A DNA stretch of 64,000 nucleotides, from assembly GCA_035528065.1 (NCBI GenBank), contig DATKZH010000247.1:1-64000 (forward strand). Direction: 5' to 3'. Origin of the DNA: DATKZH01 sp035528065 (lineage in GTDB: Bacteria > Planctomycetota > Planctomycetia > Pirellulales > Thermoguttaceae). Shown piece by piece: positions 36,401-43,265 of this stretch. A program made the position numbers and the translations under genes. A model generated the notes under the pieces. The model saw only the letters and a program-made list of their open reading frames with translations. It was not told where the DNA came from and ran no database searches. Position 1 is the first letter of the stretch. Every line of letters starts with the position of its first letter.

Positions 36401-37056
36401 TCGCCTGCATCGATACGGCAGACGCGCAGCCCGGGGAGTCGCTCCACGACCGGCTCCTCATCCCGCGCCGTGACGACGATGCGGAGCCAAGTCGGCAACT
36501 GATCGAGCCGGCTTGCCAACACCTCGACGATCGTGGTCTGGCTGACCGGGTCTTCTGAGACCATGGCCTCGTCCAAGGCATCCACGACCACGTAGCATAC
36601 GCCCGATTCCGGGGCGTCCAGCGCATCCAGCGGCCCGAGAACCCCTTCCCCAAACGCGCCGGCCGGATCGGTCTCGCAGCGCCACGGGCTGAGCGCCTCG
36701 CGGATCGACGAGTCCTCGAGTCGGGCGGCGTAGGAGTCCAACCCGCGGGCGATCATCCCGGCCAGACTCCCCACGAACCGCCCGGGCTCCAAGGTCTCCG
36801 GGACGTCGGCTTGGCAGAAATGATAGGCCAGCACCCGGCCCCCGGGGTTCGTGTGGGCCAGTTGCGCCAGGGCGGCCGACTTGCCGACCCCCGCATCGCC
36901 CCGGATCAGCAAGGCGCGTTCGTCGGCGTCGTGGCGCCAGGCGTCGATCTGCGCAAACAGCCACTCCCGCCCTACAAAGCCCTTACGCTTGTGTTCGACG
37001 AAGGCAGCGAAGTGGTATGGCCGGAGCCGGTCCGACCATTCGGGACGTTCGGTCAT
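33442..37056 (-). CDS. NACHT/STAND NTPase with 13 near-identical WD40 repeats
   Basis: The 1204-residue protein begins directly with a short lead (1-30) and a P-loop NTPase: GDAGVGKSAAL (53-63, Walker A) and VVVDALDEA (156-164, Walker B with extra acidic residue, STAND-like). A helical arm (about 330-540) follows. Then come 13 WD40 repeats, each exactly 42 residues (580-1125), with the consensus RGH...SPDGR..SGS.DQTVRVWDA..GAELRCL. A 79-residue tail looks like a diverged 14th blade, giving two 7-blade propellers. STAND NTPases are switch proteins that oligomerise on ligand sensing; several bacterial ones are immune receptors. No enzymatic effector domain is recognisable. The start at 37056 has GGAG 6 nt upstream. 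Confidence 0.88.
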   Translation of the reverse strand: MTERPEWSDRLRPYHFAAFVEHKRKGFVGREWLFAQIDAWRHDADERALLIRGDAGVGKSAALAQLAHTNPGGRVLAYHFCQADVPETLEPGRFVGSLAGMIARGLDSYAARLEDSSIREALSPWRCETDPAGAFGEGVLGPLDALDAPESGVCYVVVDALDEAMVSEDPVSQTTIVEVLASRLDQLPTWLRIVVTARDEEPVVERLPGLRVCRIDAGDERNLEDVRRYVARRLARQKLAEQAGAARMSREQVAEILEKKSGGSFLYVEQAFEGLEGGQYDFEDLAALPGDVGGLYRRFFEHQFPDETSFAQAKRVLQVVTAAGEPLTEAQLAAAADLDAESELPAVLKTLSVYLLNRDQAEGPARYALCHGSLHDWLAGAEHCGGVYQVGAKSGHERLADAGWKEYQQDPRSMSPYALAHLPAHLTAAERWDDLGQLLTDLPYLEAKAERGLVFPLSRDFAAAAAEMPAEHASQRTLKLLDEALRRDVRFIARHPATLFQCLWNSSWWHDSPESVGHYELPVGVSITTASPQGRVEQKLCDLLQAWRTAKQSRSPDFPWVRSVRPPASEVGGGKHAVLRGHERGVLSVACLADGKRVCSGALDETVRVWDAQSGAELHCLRAHEKGVRSVAHSPDGRHLVSGSLDQTLRVWDATNGAEVRCLRGHARDVTCVACSPDGRQIASGSLDQTVRVWDAQSGAELRCFRGHASAVYAVAFSPDGAKVVSGSKDRTVRVWDVRSGAQLSCLEGHAGDVTAVDWLGGGQTVVSGSKDQTVRVWDAEAGAELRCLRGHARDVTGVACSPDGRRIVSSSLDQTVRVWDAGTGAELRCLRGHVRDVTSVDWSADGSLIASGSWDEAVRLWDAESTAEIRCLRGHDDWVRSVTYSPDGRQVASGSVDRTVRLWDAQSGVQLLCLTGHVRDVVTAAYSPNGRKIATGSFDKTVRIWDTQTGAELRCLRGHRSSLYSVVYSPDGREIASGSLDQTVRVWDAETGAEVHCLHGHDYWVLKVVYSADGRRIVSAALDQTLRVWDARAGTELHVLRGHEMDVTSVDCSPDGHRIVSGSLDQTVRLWDAERGVEVACLRGHERGVVGVAWSPEGQRIASVSFDQTVRVWDAESGECVQVIQGQGDVSAIAREASRGGWRALACGQETVIESVATAEPVARFPEPMEQIVTHPEGRSWAGATANHVQIITLEGATEPGAG
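33682..35319. repeat. Thirteen tandem 126-bp WD40 coding repeats
   Basis: Each 126-bp unit encodes one 42-residue WD40 blade. Copies are very similar at both protein and DNA level, with long shared stretches such as those encoding DQTVRVWDA. This indicates recent duplication or repeat homogenisation. Confidence 0.9.
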
Positions 37057-37622
37057 CTCAAGCTCCCCCGGACTCGCATCCCGGAGAGACCGCCTACGCG
37101 GTCTTCCGTGCCCGAAAAGGCGAAGGTGTCGAAAGGAATCGTGACGTCTGACGCCCCCGGCCGTTGGCCCAAGCGGCGTCGAATGGATTATCCGATGCTT
37201 CGTTGTATAGCATGTCGCCACCCCTCTTTCCAGAGGATCGTGGCCTTTGGAGCGCGCGGCAGCGGGGCCCCCCGCACTCCTGCGGTCTCGCGAGGCAACC
37301 GATGCATCATCCCTGTCGTGCCGATCGCCCCGGCCAAGCGCGGGCCGGGCCGGTATCTCGGGCACCGGGTTCGGCGCGACGTGCCCACAAGTGGGACGGC
37401 AGCCGCGGGCATCAACGATCGCAGAATCCGGGCGTCAGCGATGGCGGAATCAGGCCGTCAACGATCGCAGGACCTGCCGTGGCCGTCGAGACGCGGCGGA
37501 TCGCCCGGCGGGTCGATGAGAGTCCGTTTCCCGGGCAACGGGTGTGATATTCGCACGTGATCGTCGCCGGATAGTGCAGATGCAGGCGTCAGGTCCGGTC
37601 AAGCCCAAGAGGAGATGGAACC
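37057..37622. other. Divergent intergenic region with 23-bp iterons
   Basis: No gene is supported in these 566 nt between the leftward NTPase and the rightward 57-residue protein. The clear structure is the 23-bp direct-repeat array (37410-37479). Candidate -10 elements on the minus strand (GATAAT at 37187-37192, TATACA at 37204-37209) lack good -35 partners. Confidence 0.55.
37410..37479. repeat. Three direct 23-bp repeats (iteron-like)
   Basis: Copies start at 37412, 37435 and 37458, exactly 23 bp apart, with the core TCA[AG]CGAT[CG]GC[AG]G. Such phased repeats upstream of a gene often bind a regulator. They sit about 355 nt upstream of the NTPase start and 145 nt upstream of the small membrane protein. 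Confidence 0.75.
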
Positions 37623-37796
37623 ATGAGAGCCCTAACAAAGATCGCGTCGGTCGCCGCCCTCCTGGCAACGTTGGCCGTGCTTCCCGCCACACTGATCGCG
37701 ATCTCGCAGATGGCCGATCAGGTGGCCGCGGCGATCCCGCACCACGCCTCGGCGCTGGAACAGGCCGAGTTCTGGGCCCGCGCTTTCGGATCGTGA
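37623..37796 (+). CDS. 57-residue single-pass membrane protein
   Basis: A short gene with a strong ribosome site (GAGGAGA, 8 nt before the ATG). The peptide has a basic start (MRALTK), a long hydrophobic helix (about 7-28, SVAALLATLAVLPATLIAI) and an amphipathic C-terminus with two adjacent His (HH) and ALEQAEFW. It is not a recognised family. It is divergent from the WD40 NTPase across an iteron-bearing spacer, and lies just before the tRNA. A small membrane protein beside a STAND protein could be an effector or partner, but this is speculation; it could equally be an unrelated small membrane protein. Confidence 0.6.
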   Translation: MRALTKIASVAALLATLAVLPATLIAISQMADQVAAAIPHHASALEQAEFWARAFGS

Positions 37797-37937
37797 ACAG
37801 ATTTCGGCCCGGGACCAAGCCAGCGCAGCCCCCCCGCGGGGGCAGTAGGCGCAAGGAAGTGACGCTCAGTAAGTCGTCCGGCTGGAAACACGGACGGTCT
37901 GCAACTCCATCTGTTCGAGCCGCAGGAGCGCAACAAG

Positions 37938-37966
37938 AACCCCCAGGTCTCTGCGACTCGGGGGTT
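37938..37966 (-). terminator. Terminator-like hairpin after tRNA-fMet
   Basis: On the minus strand AACCCCC (37960-37966) pairs with GGGGGTT (37938-37944) over 7 bp, followed by CTTGTTG. It starts 10 nt past the tRNA 3' end, the position expected for tRNA transcription termination. The U-tract is weak. Confidence 0.5.
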
Positions 37967-37975
37967 ATGCGAAAG

Positions 37976-38049
<74 letters not shown>

Positions 38050-38101
38050 TTGCGGAAGGGGATGTGACCGACGTCAGACACCCCCTCGTGGGATCCTCCG
38101 T

Positions 38102-38130
38102 ATTCTACCCGTCATTCGGTCTCGGGTCGA
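38102..38130 (-). promoter_or_regulatory. Putative tRNA promoter
   Basis: On the minus strand TCGACC (38125-38130), 17 nt and TAGAAT (38102-38107) lie about 50 nt upstream of the tRNA 5' end. Confidence 0.4.
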
Positions 38131-38428
38131 GAGCCGCGCCAAGGTTTCTTGCGGTATGTCTCCCGGGACGCATTCTGACCGTGCAAGGACGCCGAAGATT
38201 CGCGACATCGAACAGCCTCGCGCGATCTGACCGCCTTGAACTTCGACAGACGAGACGAAGGGAATAATCCGAGGCCGTGAAGGTGAGGTTTGTTGGGGGA
38301 CCACGACGGGATGGCTCGGGCCGCTGTCTCGCTGCCGTGGGGGATTGCAGTCTCCACAAGTTCCCTTGTGGTAAGGAGTTCCAGGTTGCCGCTTCCCCCG
38401 AAAGCTGGTAGACTCGCGATGGGACGGC

Positions 38429-38434
38429 TATAAT
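38429..38434 (+). promoter_or_regulatory. -10 element for toroid protein gene
   Basis: A perfect TATAAT. The matching -35 (TGGTAG, 38406-38411, 17-nt spacer) is poor. Confidence 0.4.
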
Positions 38435-38538
38435 AGACTTTTGTCCGTGCTGTTTGGCAGTCGTCTGCTTCCCCCTCAGCCGAGGGGTCCTTTCGGACCA
38501 TCATCCGTTGACCGGGCAGACGAAGGGGAAGCTCATCC

Positions 38539-40389
38539 ATGGCGGCTCCGGATCCCCAGGATCATCAAGGCGCGAAGCCGGGACATTCCGGGGCCATTCC
38601 CAACAAGCCGCTTCCCCGGGCCGAGCCTCTGGAACCTAAGCAGTCGTCCCTCCAGGCTGCGCCCCCACCGAGTGCGTTCGGCGCCCCGGAAGCTTTGTTT
38701 GGGCAAGGACAGAACGTCCCTCAAGCTCCTCCGATTGCGGACCGGACCCCGCTTCCGCGGGCCCAGCCCATCCCGCAGGCGATCCCCCAGGCACGACCCG
38801 TGCCGCCAGCGAGTCAACCGGTATCTGTGGCGCCGCAATCGCCCGTCACGGCTCAGCCGGCTCCTCTGGGCGCGGCTCTGCCCGTGACGGTTGCCCGACC
38901 CGTGCCGGTGAGCGGTCGGACGACGTCGATGACGGTTCACGAGCGGAAGGAGGTGCCGGAAGAGGAGCTGACGACTATTGCGTTGAAGAACTCGCCGCCC
39001 TGGCTGGTCAGCGCGGTGTTTCACATGGTTCTGATGATCACCCTGGGCTTGATCTTTCTTCCCAAGCTCGTCAGGAACCAGATCGAGCTGGAGACGGTGT
39101 GGGCCGAGAGCCTCGGGGACCAGTTGGAATTCGACTCGTTCATGGCCGGGACGGCGGAGGACATGGTCGAAGAGCCGGTCTACACGCCGGAGGACTTGCT
39201 GCCCGTCGAGAATCCGTTCGCGGCGCCGCCCGAAGTGACCGTGCTGGTGCCCGACGGATCCACCTCGACCAGCGACATCGACGCCACGCAGGTCGGCCTG
39301 GCTCTGAGCGGCCGCGAGGAGGGGTCGAAGCGGGCGCTGCTCGGGGCGTACGGGGGTAATGCAACCACCGAGGCGTCCGTCCAGGGCGGCTTGCGATGGC
39401 TGGCCAACAACCAACGGAAGGACGGCTCCTGGAGCCTTCAGGGCCCCTACAAAGACGGCGCCATCAACGAAAACGAGGCGACGGCAACCGCCATGGCCTT
39501 GTTGGCCTTCCAAGGCGCCGGCAACACGCACAAGAACGGCGCGTTCAAAGAGAACGTGGCCAAGGGCTGGAAGTGGCTCCTCCAAGAGCAGGACGCCGAC
39601 GGCAACTTCTTCCACGAAGGGGGCTTCAACCACCGCTTCTACACAAACGGCCAGTGCGCCATCGCCCTCTGCGAACTGTACGGCATGACGAAGGACGAGC
39701 AGTTCAAAGGGCCGGCCGAGCGGGCAATCGGCGATCTGCTCAAGTCACAAGGCAGCGAGGGAGGCTGGCGCTATAGCCCCCAGGCCGACAGCGACGTCTC
39801 GGTCACGGGCTGGGTCCTGATGGCCTTGCAGAGTGCCCGAATGGCGTATCTCCCCGTTCCCGAGGACAAGCTGCGTCGGGTGGAGCGATTCCTGGACAAG
39901 GTCGCCCTGGACGGCGGCACGCGCTACCCGTATCAGCGAGGGAAGGAGGCCACGAAGGCGATGACCGCCGAAGCGCTGCTCTGCCGGCAGTACCTCGGGT
40001 GGCCCCGGGACGACGAGCGGTTGATCGACGGCGTGCGGTACATCACGCAGCCGGAGAACCTGATTGACTACGAGCGGGACCCCAACGTCTACTACTGGTA
40101 CTACGCCACTCAGGTGTGCCATCACATGGAGGGCGAGTACTGGAAGAAGTGGAACTCCGTGATGCGTCAGGAGGTGCCCGAGCACCAGGTCAAGTCGGGC
40201 CGCGATGCCGGCAGTTGGGATCCCGGCCGAAGCGACCGCGGCGCGCCGGACCGGTACCAGTGGCACGACGCGTACACCCCCCACGGCGGCCGCCTCTACG
40301 TGACCTGCCTGTCGATCTACATGCTGGAGGTCTACTACCGGCACCTGCCGATTTACTCGGGCGTGTACACCCGTCTCCATCGGATGTAA
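38539..40389 (+). CDS. Membrane-anchored alpha/alpha-toroid (squalene-cyclase-like) protein
   Basis: The 616-residue protein has a Pro/Gln-rich cytoplasmic N-terminus (residues 1-150), one transmembrane helix (155-175, PWLVSAVFHMVLMITLGLIF) and ELETVWAESLG just outside. A globular domain follows with QW-type motifs (QRKDGSW, 292-298) and repeated helical pairs, for example WKWLLQEQDADGNFF and LKSQGSEGGWRY. This is the fold of terpene cyclases, prenyltransferases and complement-like proteins. Family members in planctomycetes are often annotated as squalene cyclases, but the aspartate catalytic motif (DxDD) is not seen, so enzyme activity is doubtful. Its N-terminal module matches the VWA protein at 31039-33297. 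The start has AAGGGG about 12 nt upstream. Confidence 0.8.
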   Translation: MAAPDPQDHQGAKPGHSGAIPNKPLPRAEPLEPKQSSLQAAPPPSAFGAPEALFGQGQNVPQAPPIADRTPLPRAQPIPQAIPQARPVPPASQPVSVAPQSPVTAQPAPLGAALPVTVARPVPVSGRTTSMTVHERKEVPEEELTTIALKNSPPWLVSAVFHMVLMITLGLIFLPKLVRNQIELETVWAESLGDQLEFDSFMAGTAEDMVEEPVYTPEDLLPVENPFAAPPEVTVLVPDGSTSTSDIDATQVGLALSGREEGSKRALLGAYGGNATTEASVQGGLRWLANNQRKDGSWSLQGPYKDGAINENEATATAMALLAFQGAGNTHKNGAFKENVAKGWKWLLQEQDADGNFFHEGGFNHRFYTNGQCAIALCELYGMTKDEQFKGPAERAIGDLLKSQGSEGGWRYSPQADSDVSVTGWVLMALQSARMAYLPVPEDKLRRVERFLDKVALDGGTRYPYQRGKEATKAMTAEALLCRQYLGWPRDDERLIDGVRYITQPENLIDYERDPNVYYWYYATQVCHHMEGEYWKKWNSVMRQEVPEHQVKSGRDAGSWDPGRSDRGAPDRYQWHDAYTPHGGRLYVTCLSIYMLEVYYRHLPIYSGVYTRLHRM

Positions 40390-40422
40390 GCGACGGCGTT
40401 GCGGGGCAGCTTGGAAGCGGTG

Positions 40423-41472
40423 CTATTCGGGCACCTCGACGCCCAGCTTCGCGGCCACCTTTACCAACTCGCCCCAGTTCTTCTCGTCGAACGTAATGCC
40501 TTCGGCGAGCTTCTTGCTCAGCGTGCGGCGCTCCGGGTCGCCGGGCAGGATGATCTCGTCGACGCCGTCCACCCGCGGACAGCCACGGACAAACGCGATC
40601 AGATCCGACACCTCCCGGCGGAAGTGATCCGTGCCGCCGAAATGCGCCGGGGCGAGCACCAGCATGAACACGCAGTTGCCGATCGGATTGATCGGCACCG
40701 GCCGGGCGCACACGCCGCCGGAGAGCGCGCCGGTGAGCACCTCGACCATCAGCGAGAGCGCAAACCCCTTGTACGGCTGACTGCCGCCGGTCGGCCGGAT
40801 CGAGCCGGGCGGGTCGCCGTAGAGCGCATTGGGGTCGTTGGTCGGCCGCCCTTCGCTGTCCAGGAGCCATCCGTCCGGGCAGAGCTCGCCGGCGATCTGC
40901 TTCACCCGGACTTTGCCTTCGGCCGTCACGCTGGTGCAGAAGTCGATCACGATCGGCTCGTCGCCGTTGGGGATCCCGACGGCAATCGGGTTGGTCGGCA
41001 GGCGGGGCACCTTGCCGCCGGGGGGCGCGACGCGTTGCACGGCCCCGTGGTTGTTGACCATCAGCATCGACACGAGCCCCGCCTCGGCCGCCGTCTCGCA
41101 GTATTCGCCGAGCCGGCCGATGTGCGAGCAGCGGATCATCGTCCCCACGCCCACGCCCGAGCTTCCGGCCTTCTCGATCAGCCGCTCGGTGAGTCGCCGG
41201 GCTTGGGTCTGGCCGAAGCCCCAGTGGGCGTCGACGGTCACCAGCGACGCCGTCTCGCCGAGCACCTCGAACTCGGCGCCCGGGACCACCTCGCCCTTCT
41301 CTGCCCGGCCGAGATAGAACGGGAGCCGCATCACGCCGTGCGAGTCGTATCCCCGCAGGTTCGCCCCCACCAGGCTGCTGGCCACCATCGCGGCCTCGTC
41401 CGCATCGAGCCCCGCGGCCGCCAACAGCCTCGTGGCAAAAGCGGTCAACGTCTGCGCAGAAAACGTAGGCAC
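40423..41472 (-). CDS. Ldh_2-family (malate/L-lactate type) dehydrogenase
   Basis: This 349-residue NAD(P)-dependent oxidoreductase is of the MdhB/YlbC/ComC kind, which is unrelated to classical lactate dehydrogenase. The family reduces or oxidises 2-hydroxy acids such as ureidoglycolate, diketogulonate or sulfolactate; the exact substrate is not deducible. Motifs are DSHGVMRLPFYLGR (conserved His), CSHIGRLGEYCE, MVNNHGAV, PTNPIAVGIP and GSQPYKGFALSLMVEVLTG. The GTG start at 41472 is supported by AGGAG 8 nt upstream; codons before it are not coding. It is the 3'-most member of a minus-strand carbohydrate cluster, 59 nt after the glycosidase-like gene. Confidence 0.9.
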   Translation of the reverse strand: MPTFSAQTLTAFATRLLAAAGLDADEAAMVASSLVGANLRGYDSHGVMRLPFYLGRAEKGEVVPGAEFEVLGETASLVTVDAHWGFGQTQARRLTERLIEKAGSSGVGVGTMIRCSHIGRLGEYCETAAEAGLVSMLMVNNHGAVQRVAPPGGKVPRLPTNPIAVGIPNGDEPIVIDFCTSVTAEGKVRVKQIAGELCPDGWLLDSEGRPTNDPNALYGDPPGSIRPTGGSQPYKGFALSLMVEVLTGALSGGVCARPVPINPIGNCVFMLVLAPAHFGGTDHFRREVSDLIAFVRGCPRVDGVDEIILPGDPERRTLSKKLAEGITFDEKNWGELVKVAAKLGVEVPE

Positions 41473-41531
41473 GCTTTGGGCTCCTTCCGTCGGCAGAGGG
41501 CAGACGTATCTCCCGGTCGACTTGTGACGCA

Positions 41532-42932
41532 CTACTCGGCGAACCGGAACGAGAAGACGTCGGCGTCCTTCAACTCGAACCGAAGACGAACCGGCTTCCC
41601 GGCCAGCGGGCTCACGTCGTCGCCCGCAGCCCAGGCGACCACCTGCTCGATCGCGTCGCCTCGGAGCTCGGCACAATCGGCCAGGGCGAAGCCGGGGATC
41701 GGCTTGCCGTCGGCATCTTGCAGCTCGACCCGCAAGCTCCCCTGCCCTCGCGTGACGAAGTTCACCACCAGCTTCTTCCCGGCAAACACGATCGGCTTGG
41801 TCACGAGCTGGCCGCCCTGGGCAGACGCCCGAACCGACACGAACCCGTCCACGCGATAGGTGAACCTGCGCACGCGGCTGTCCGGCCCGGCGTAGTACGC
41901 CTCGGTGGCGTAGACCGAGTACTCCCGGTCATTGCCCGGCAGTTGCACCAGCCCCCAGGTCATGTAGTTGCTCCGGTTGCCGTCGCGGTCTTCCGGGGCG
42001 GTGATCGGGATCAGGGCCTCGGTCCATCGGCGGAACGTGCGCCCGTCGCGGCTCGACATGAACGTGGGCTCGACCTGCTGCGTCTTCGGCAGAAATCGTG
42101 TCGGGAATCCGATCAGGACGTGCGGCGCCCGGTCGTACGGCCGGATCGCGTTCGTGTAGAGATGCTCCGGGGGCGTGCCGGGGTGTTCGAGCAGAACCGG
42201 CTCGGTCCAGTGCAGAAAATCGGGGGAGGTGCAGGTCATGATCGCGCGGACGCCGTCGTGGAACGTGCGGTGGAAGTCGGCATAGAGCTTCCGCGTCGGG
42301 TCCCAGAACGCCAGGTTCTGCGAGTCGAACGCCCCCTGGGTGATCACCGGCTCCTTGCTCATCAAGGTCCAATGGATGCCGTCGGGCGACTTCACGGCGT
42401 AGAGCCCCGGCTTGTACCCGCGGCTCGCGCCGGCCAGGGCCTTGTACTTGGCGTCGGGCGGGCACGCCGGGTTGGCGTCTTTGAAGGGCGTGAAGTTGTG
42501 GGTGCCCGTGCCGTTCCAGACGATGTTGTTCTCCGTCGAGCCCTCGAACTCCACCAGCCCCAGCGACGGCTTCGTCCAGTGAATCCCGTCCTTGCTCTCG
42601 GCGTAGCAGGCCACCTCGGGATGGGCCGCCTTGCCTCCCACCGCCTCGGCGTGCGACCCGCGGTAGTACATCCGGTAGAGGTCGCCGTCCTGGAAGATGG
42701 TGTAGTACGCGCAGGTATTCCCTTCCCAAGGCTTGTCGGTCACCAGCACGACTTCCTGCGCCTGGGGTTTCTGGAGACACTGCTCAGCGTCGCCGCTCGT
42801 CTTCTCGATCAGATAGTCGTCGACGAACAGCTCCAGGCGCGAGCCGATCTCGATCGGCGCGGCTGGGCAAGCGGATTGAACCATCCCCCAGGCGGCGGCC
42901 ATTGCAGCGATCACAAATAGAGCCTTTCTCAT
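41532..42932 (-). CDS. Exported glycosidase-like beta-propeller protein
   Basis: The 466-residue protein has a signal peptide (1-25, core LFVIAAMAAAWGM). A five-bladed propeller of the GH32/GH43/GH62-like kind follows: ELFVDDYLIEK, YYTIFQDGDLYRMYYRG, YAESKDGIHWTKP, VKSPDGIHWTL, PDFLHWTEPVL, and a C-terminal beta-sandwich. Recurrent DG[IR]HW strands are propeller edges. The catalytic acids are not assignable with confidence. It probably binds or cleaves sugars. The start has AGGAG 7 nt upstream. It belongs to a cluster with Gfo/Idh, PQQ-like and dehydrogenase genes. Confidence 0.78.
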   Translation of the reverse strand: MRKALFVIAAMAAAWGMVQSACPAAPIEIGSRLELFVDDYLIEKTSGDAEQCLQKPQAQEVVLVTDKPWEGNTCAYYTIFQDGDLYRMYYRGSHAEAVGGKAAHPEVACYAESKDGIHWTKPSLGLVEFEGSTENNIVWNGTGTHNFTPFKDANPACPPDAKYKALAGASRGYKPGLYAVKSPDGIHWTLMSKEPVITQGAFDSQNLAFWDPTRKLYADFHRTFHDGVRAIMTCTSPDFLHWTEPVLLEHPGTPPEHLYTNAIRPYDRAPHVLIGFPTRFLPKTQQVEPTFMSSRDGRTFRRWTEALIPITAPEDRDGNRSNYMTWGLVQLPGNDREYSVYATEAYYAGPDSRVRRFTYRVDGFVSVRASAQGGQLVTKPIVFAGKKLVVNFVTRGQGSLRVELQDADGKPIPGFALADCAELRGDAIEQVVAWAAGDDVSPLAGKPVRLRFELKDADVFSFRFAE

Positions 42933-43265
42933 CGATTCTCTCCTACAAGTGCGAGTTGATTCCGGGCGGTCGTGAGCTGGTCGGACAATGCTCTCGCCAA
43001 GGCGCGAAGACGCAAAGTATCTGTCCATTTGGATCCGCGATTCCACCTGGACTGGCAAGTCCGGCGCAGTTTTCGTCTGGCTTTGGGTTTGCTTCGCGCA
43101 ATACGCAATGGAGAACTGAGCTTGACTTGACCATTTTCCGTCCATTCAGCATCCGTATGGATAGACAAGCCGCAAAGTCCTTCTCCCCCTTTGTCCTTTG
43201 CGCCTTCGCGCCTTTGCGAGAGACTCTCCCTTCCCGGCGCCTCCGCGAAAGGTTGCCTCTGGCGC
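42933..43265. other. Intergenic region holding a MITE-like element
   Basis: The gap between the glycosidase-like gene and the PQQ-like gene is filled mostly by a 232-bp element with inverted terminal repeats (42991-43222). No gene is supported in it. Confidence 0.6.
42991..43222. mobile_element. MITE-like element with 27-bp inverted ends
   Basis: The left end (42991-43017, starting CTCTCGCCAAGG) and the right end (43196-43222, ending CCTTTGCGAGAG) are inverted copies of each other, matching at 25 of 27 positions. The interior (about 180 bp) has no open frame of note. Length and structure fit a miniature inverted-repeat element. The CTTTGCGCC core recalls a repeat I associate with planctomycete genomes. 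No target-site duplication is visible. Confidence 0.7.

Larger units (their letters stand above)
38050..38538. other. Intergenic region
   Basis: Holds the tRNA promoter on the minus strand and a TATAAT on the + strand (38429-38434), about 105 nt upstream of the toroid protein ATG at 38539. No gene is supported. Confidence 0.5.

Noticed and set aside
33442..37056. Ser/Thr kinase or other N-terminal effector on the WD40 NTPase
   Set aside because: Only about 50 residues precede Walker A, with no kinase, TIR, CARD-like or nuclease motif.
37410..37479. CRISPR array
   Set aside because: Only three contiguous 23-bp copies with no spacers and no cas genes.
42991..43222. Autonomous insertion sequence
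   Set aside because: No transposase frame between the inverted ends; only a non-autonomous element is supported.
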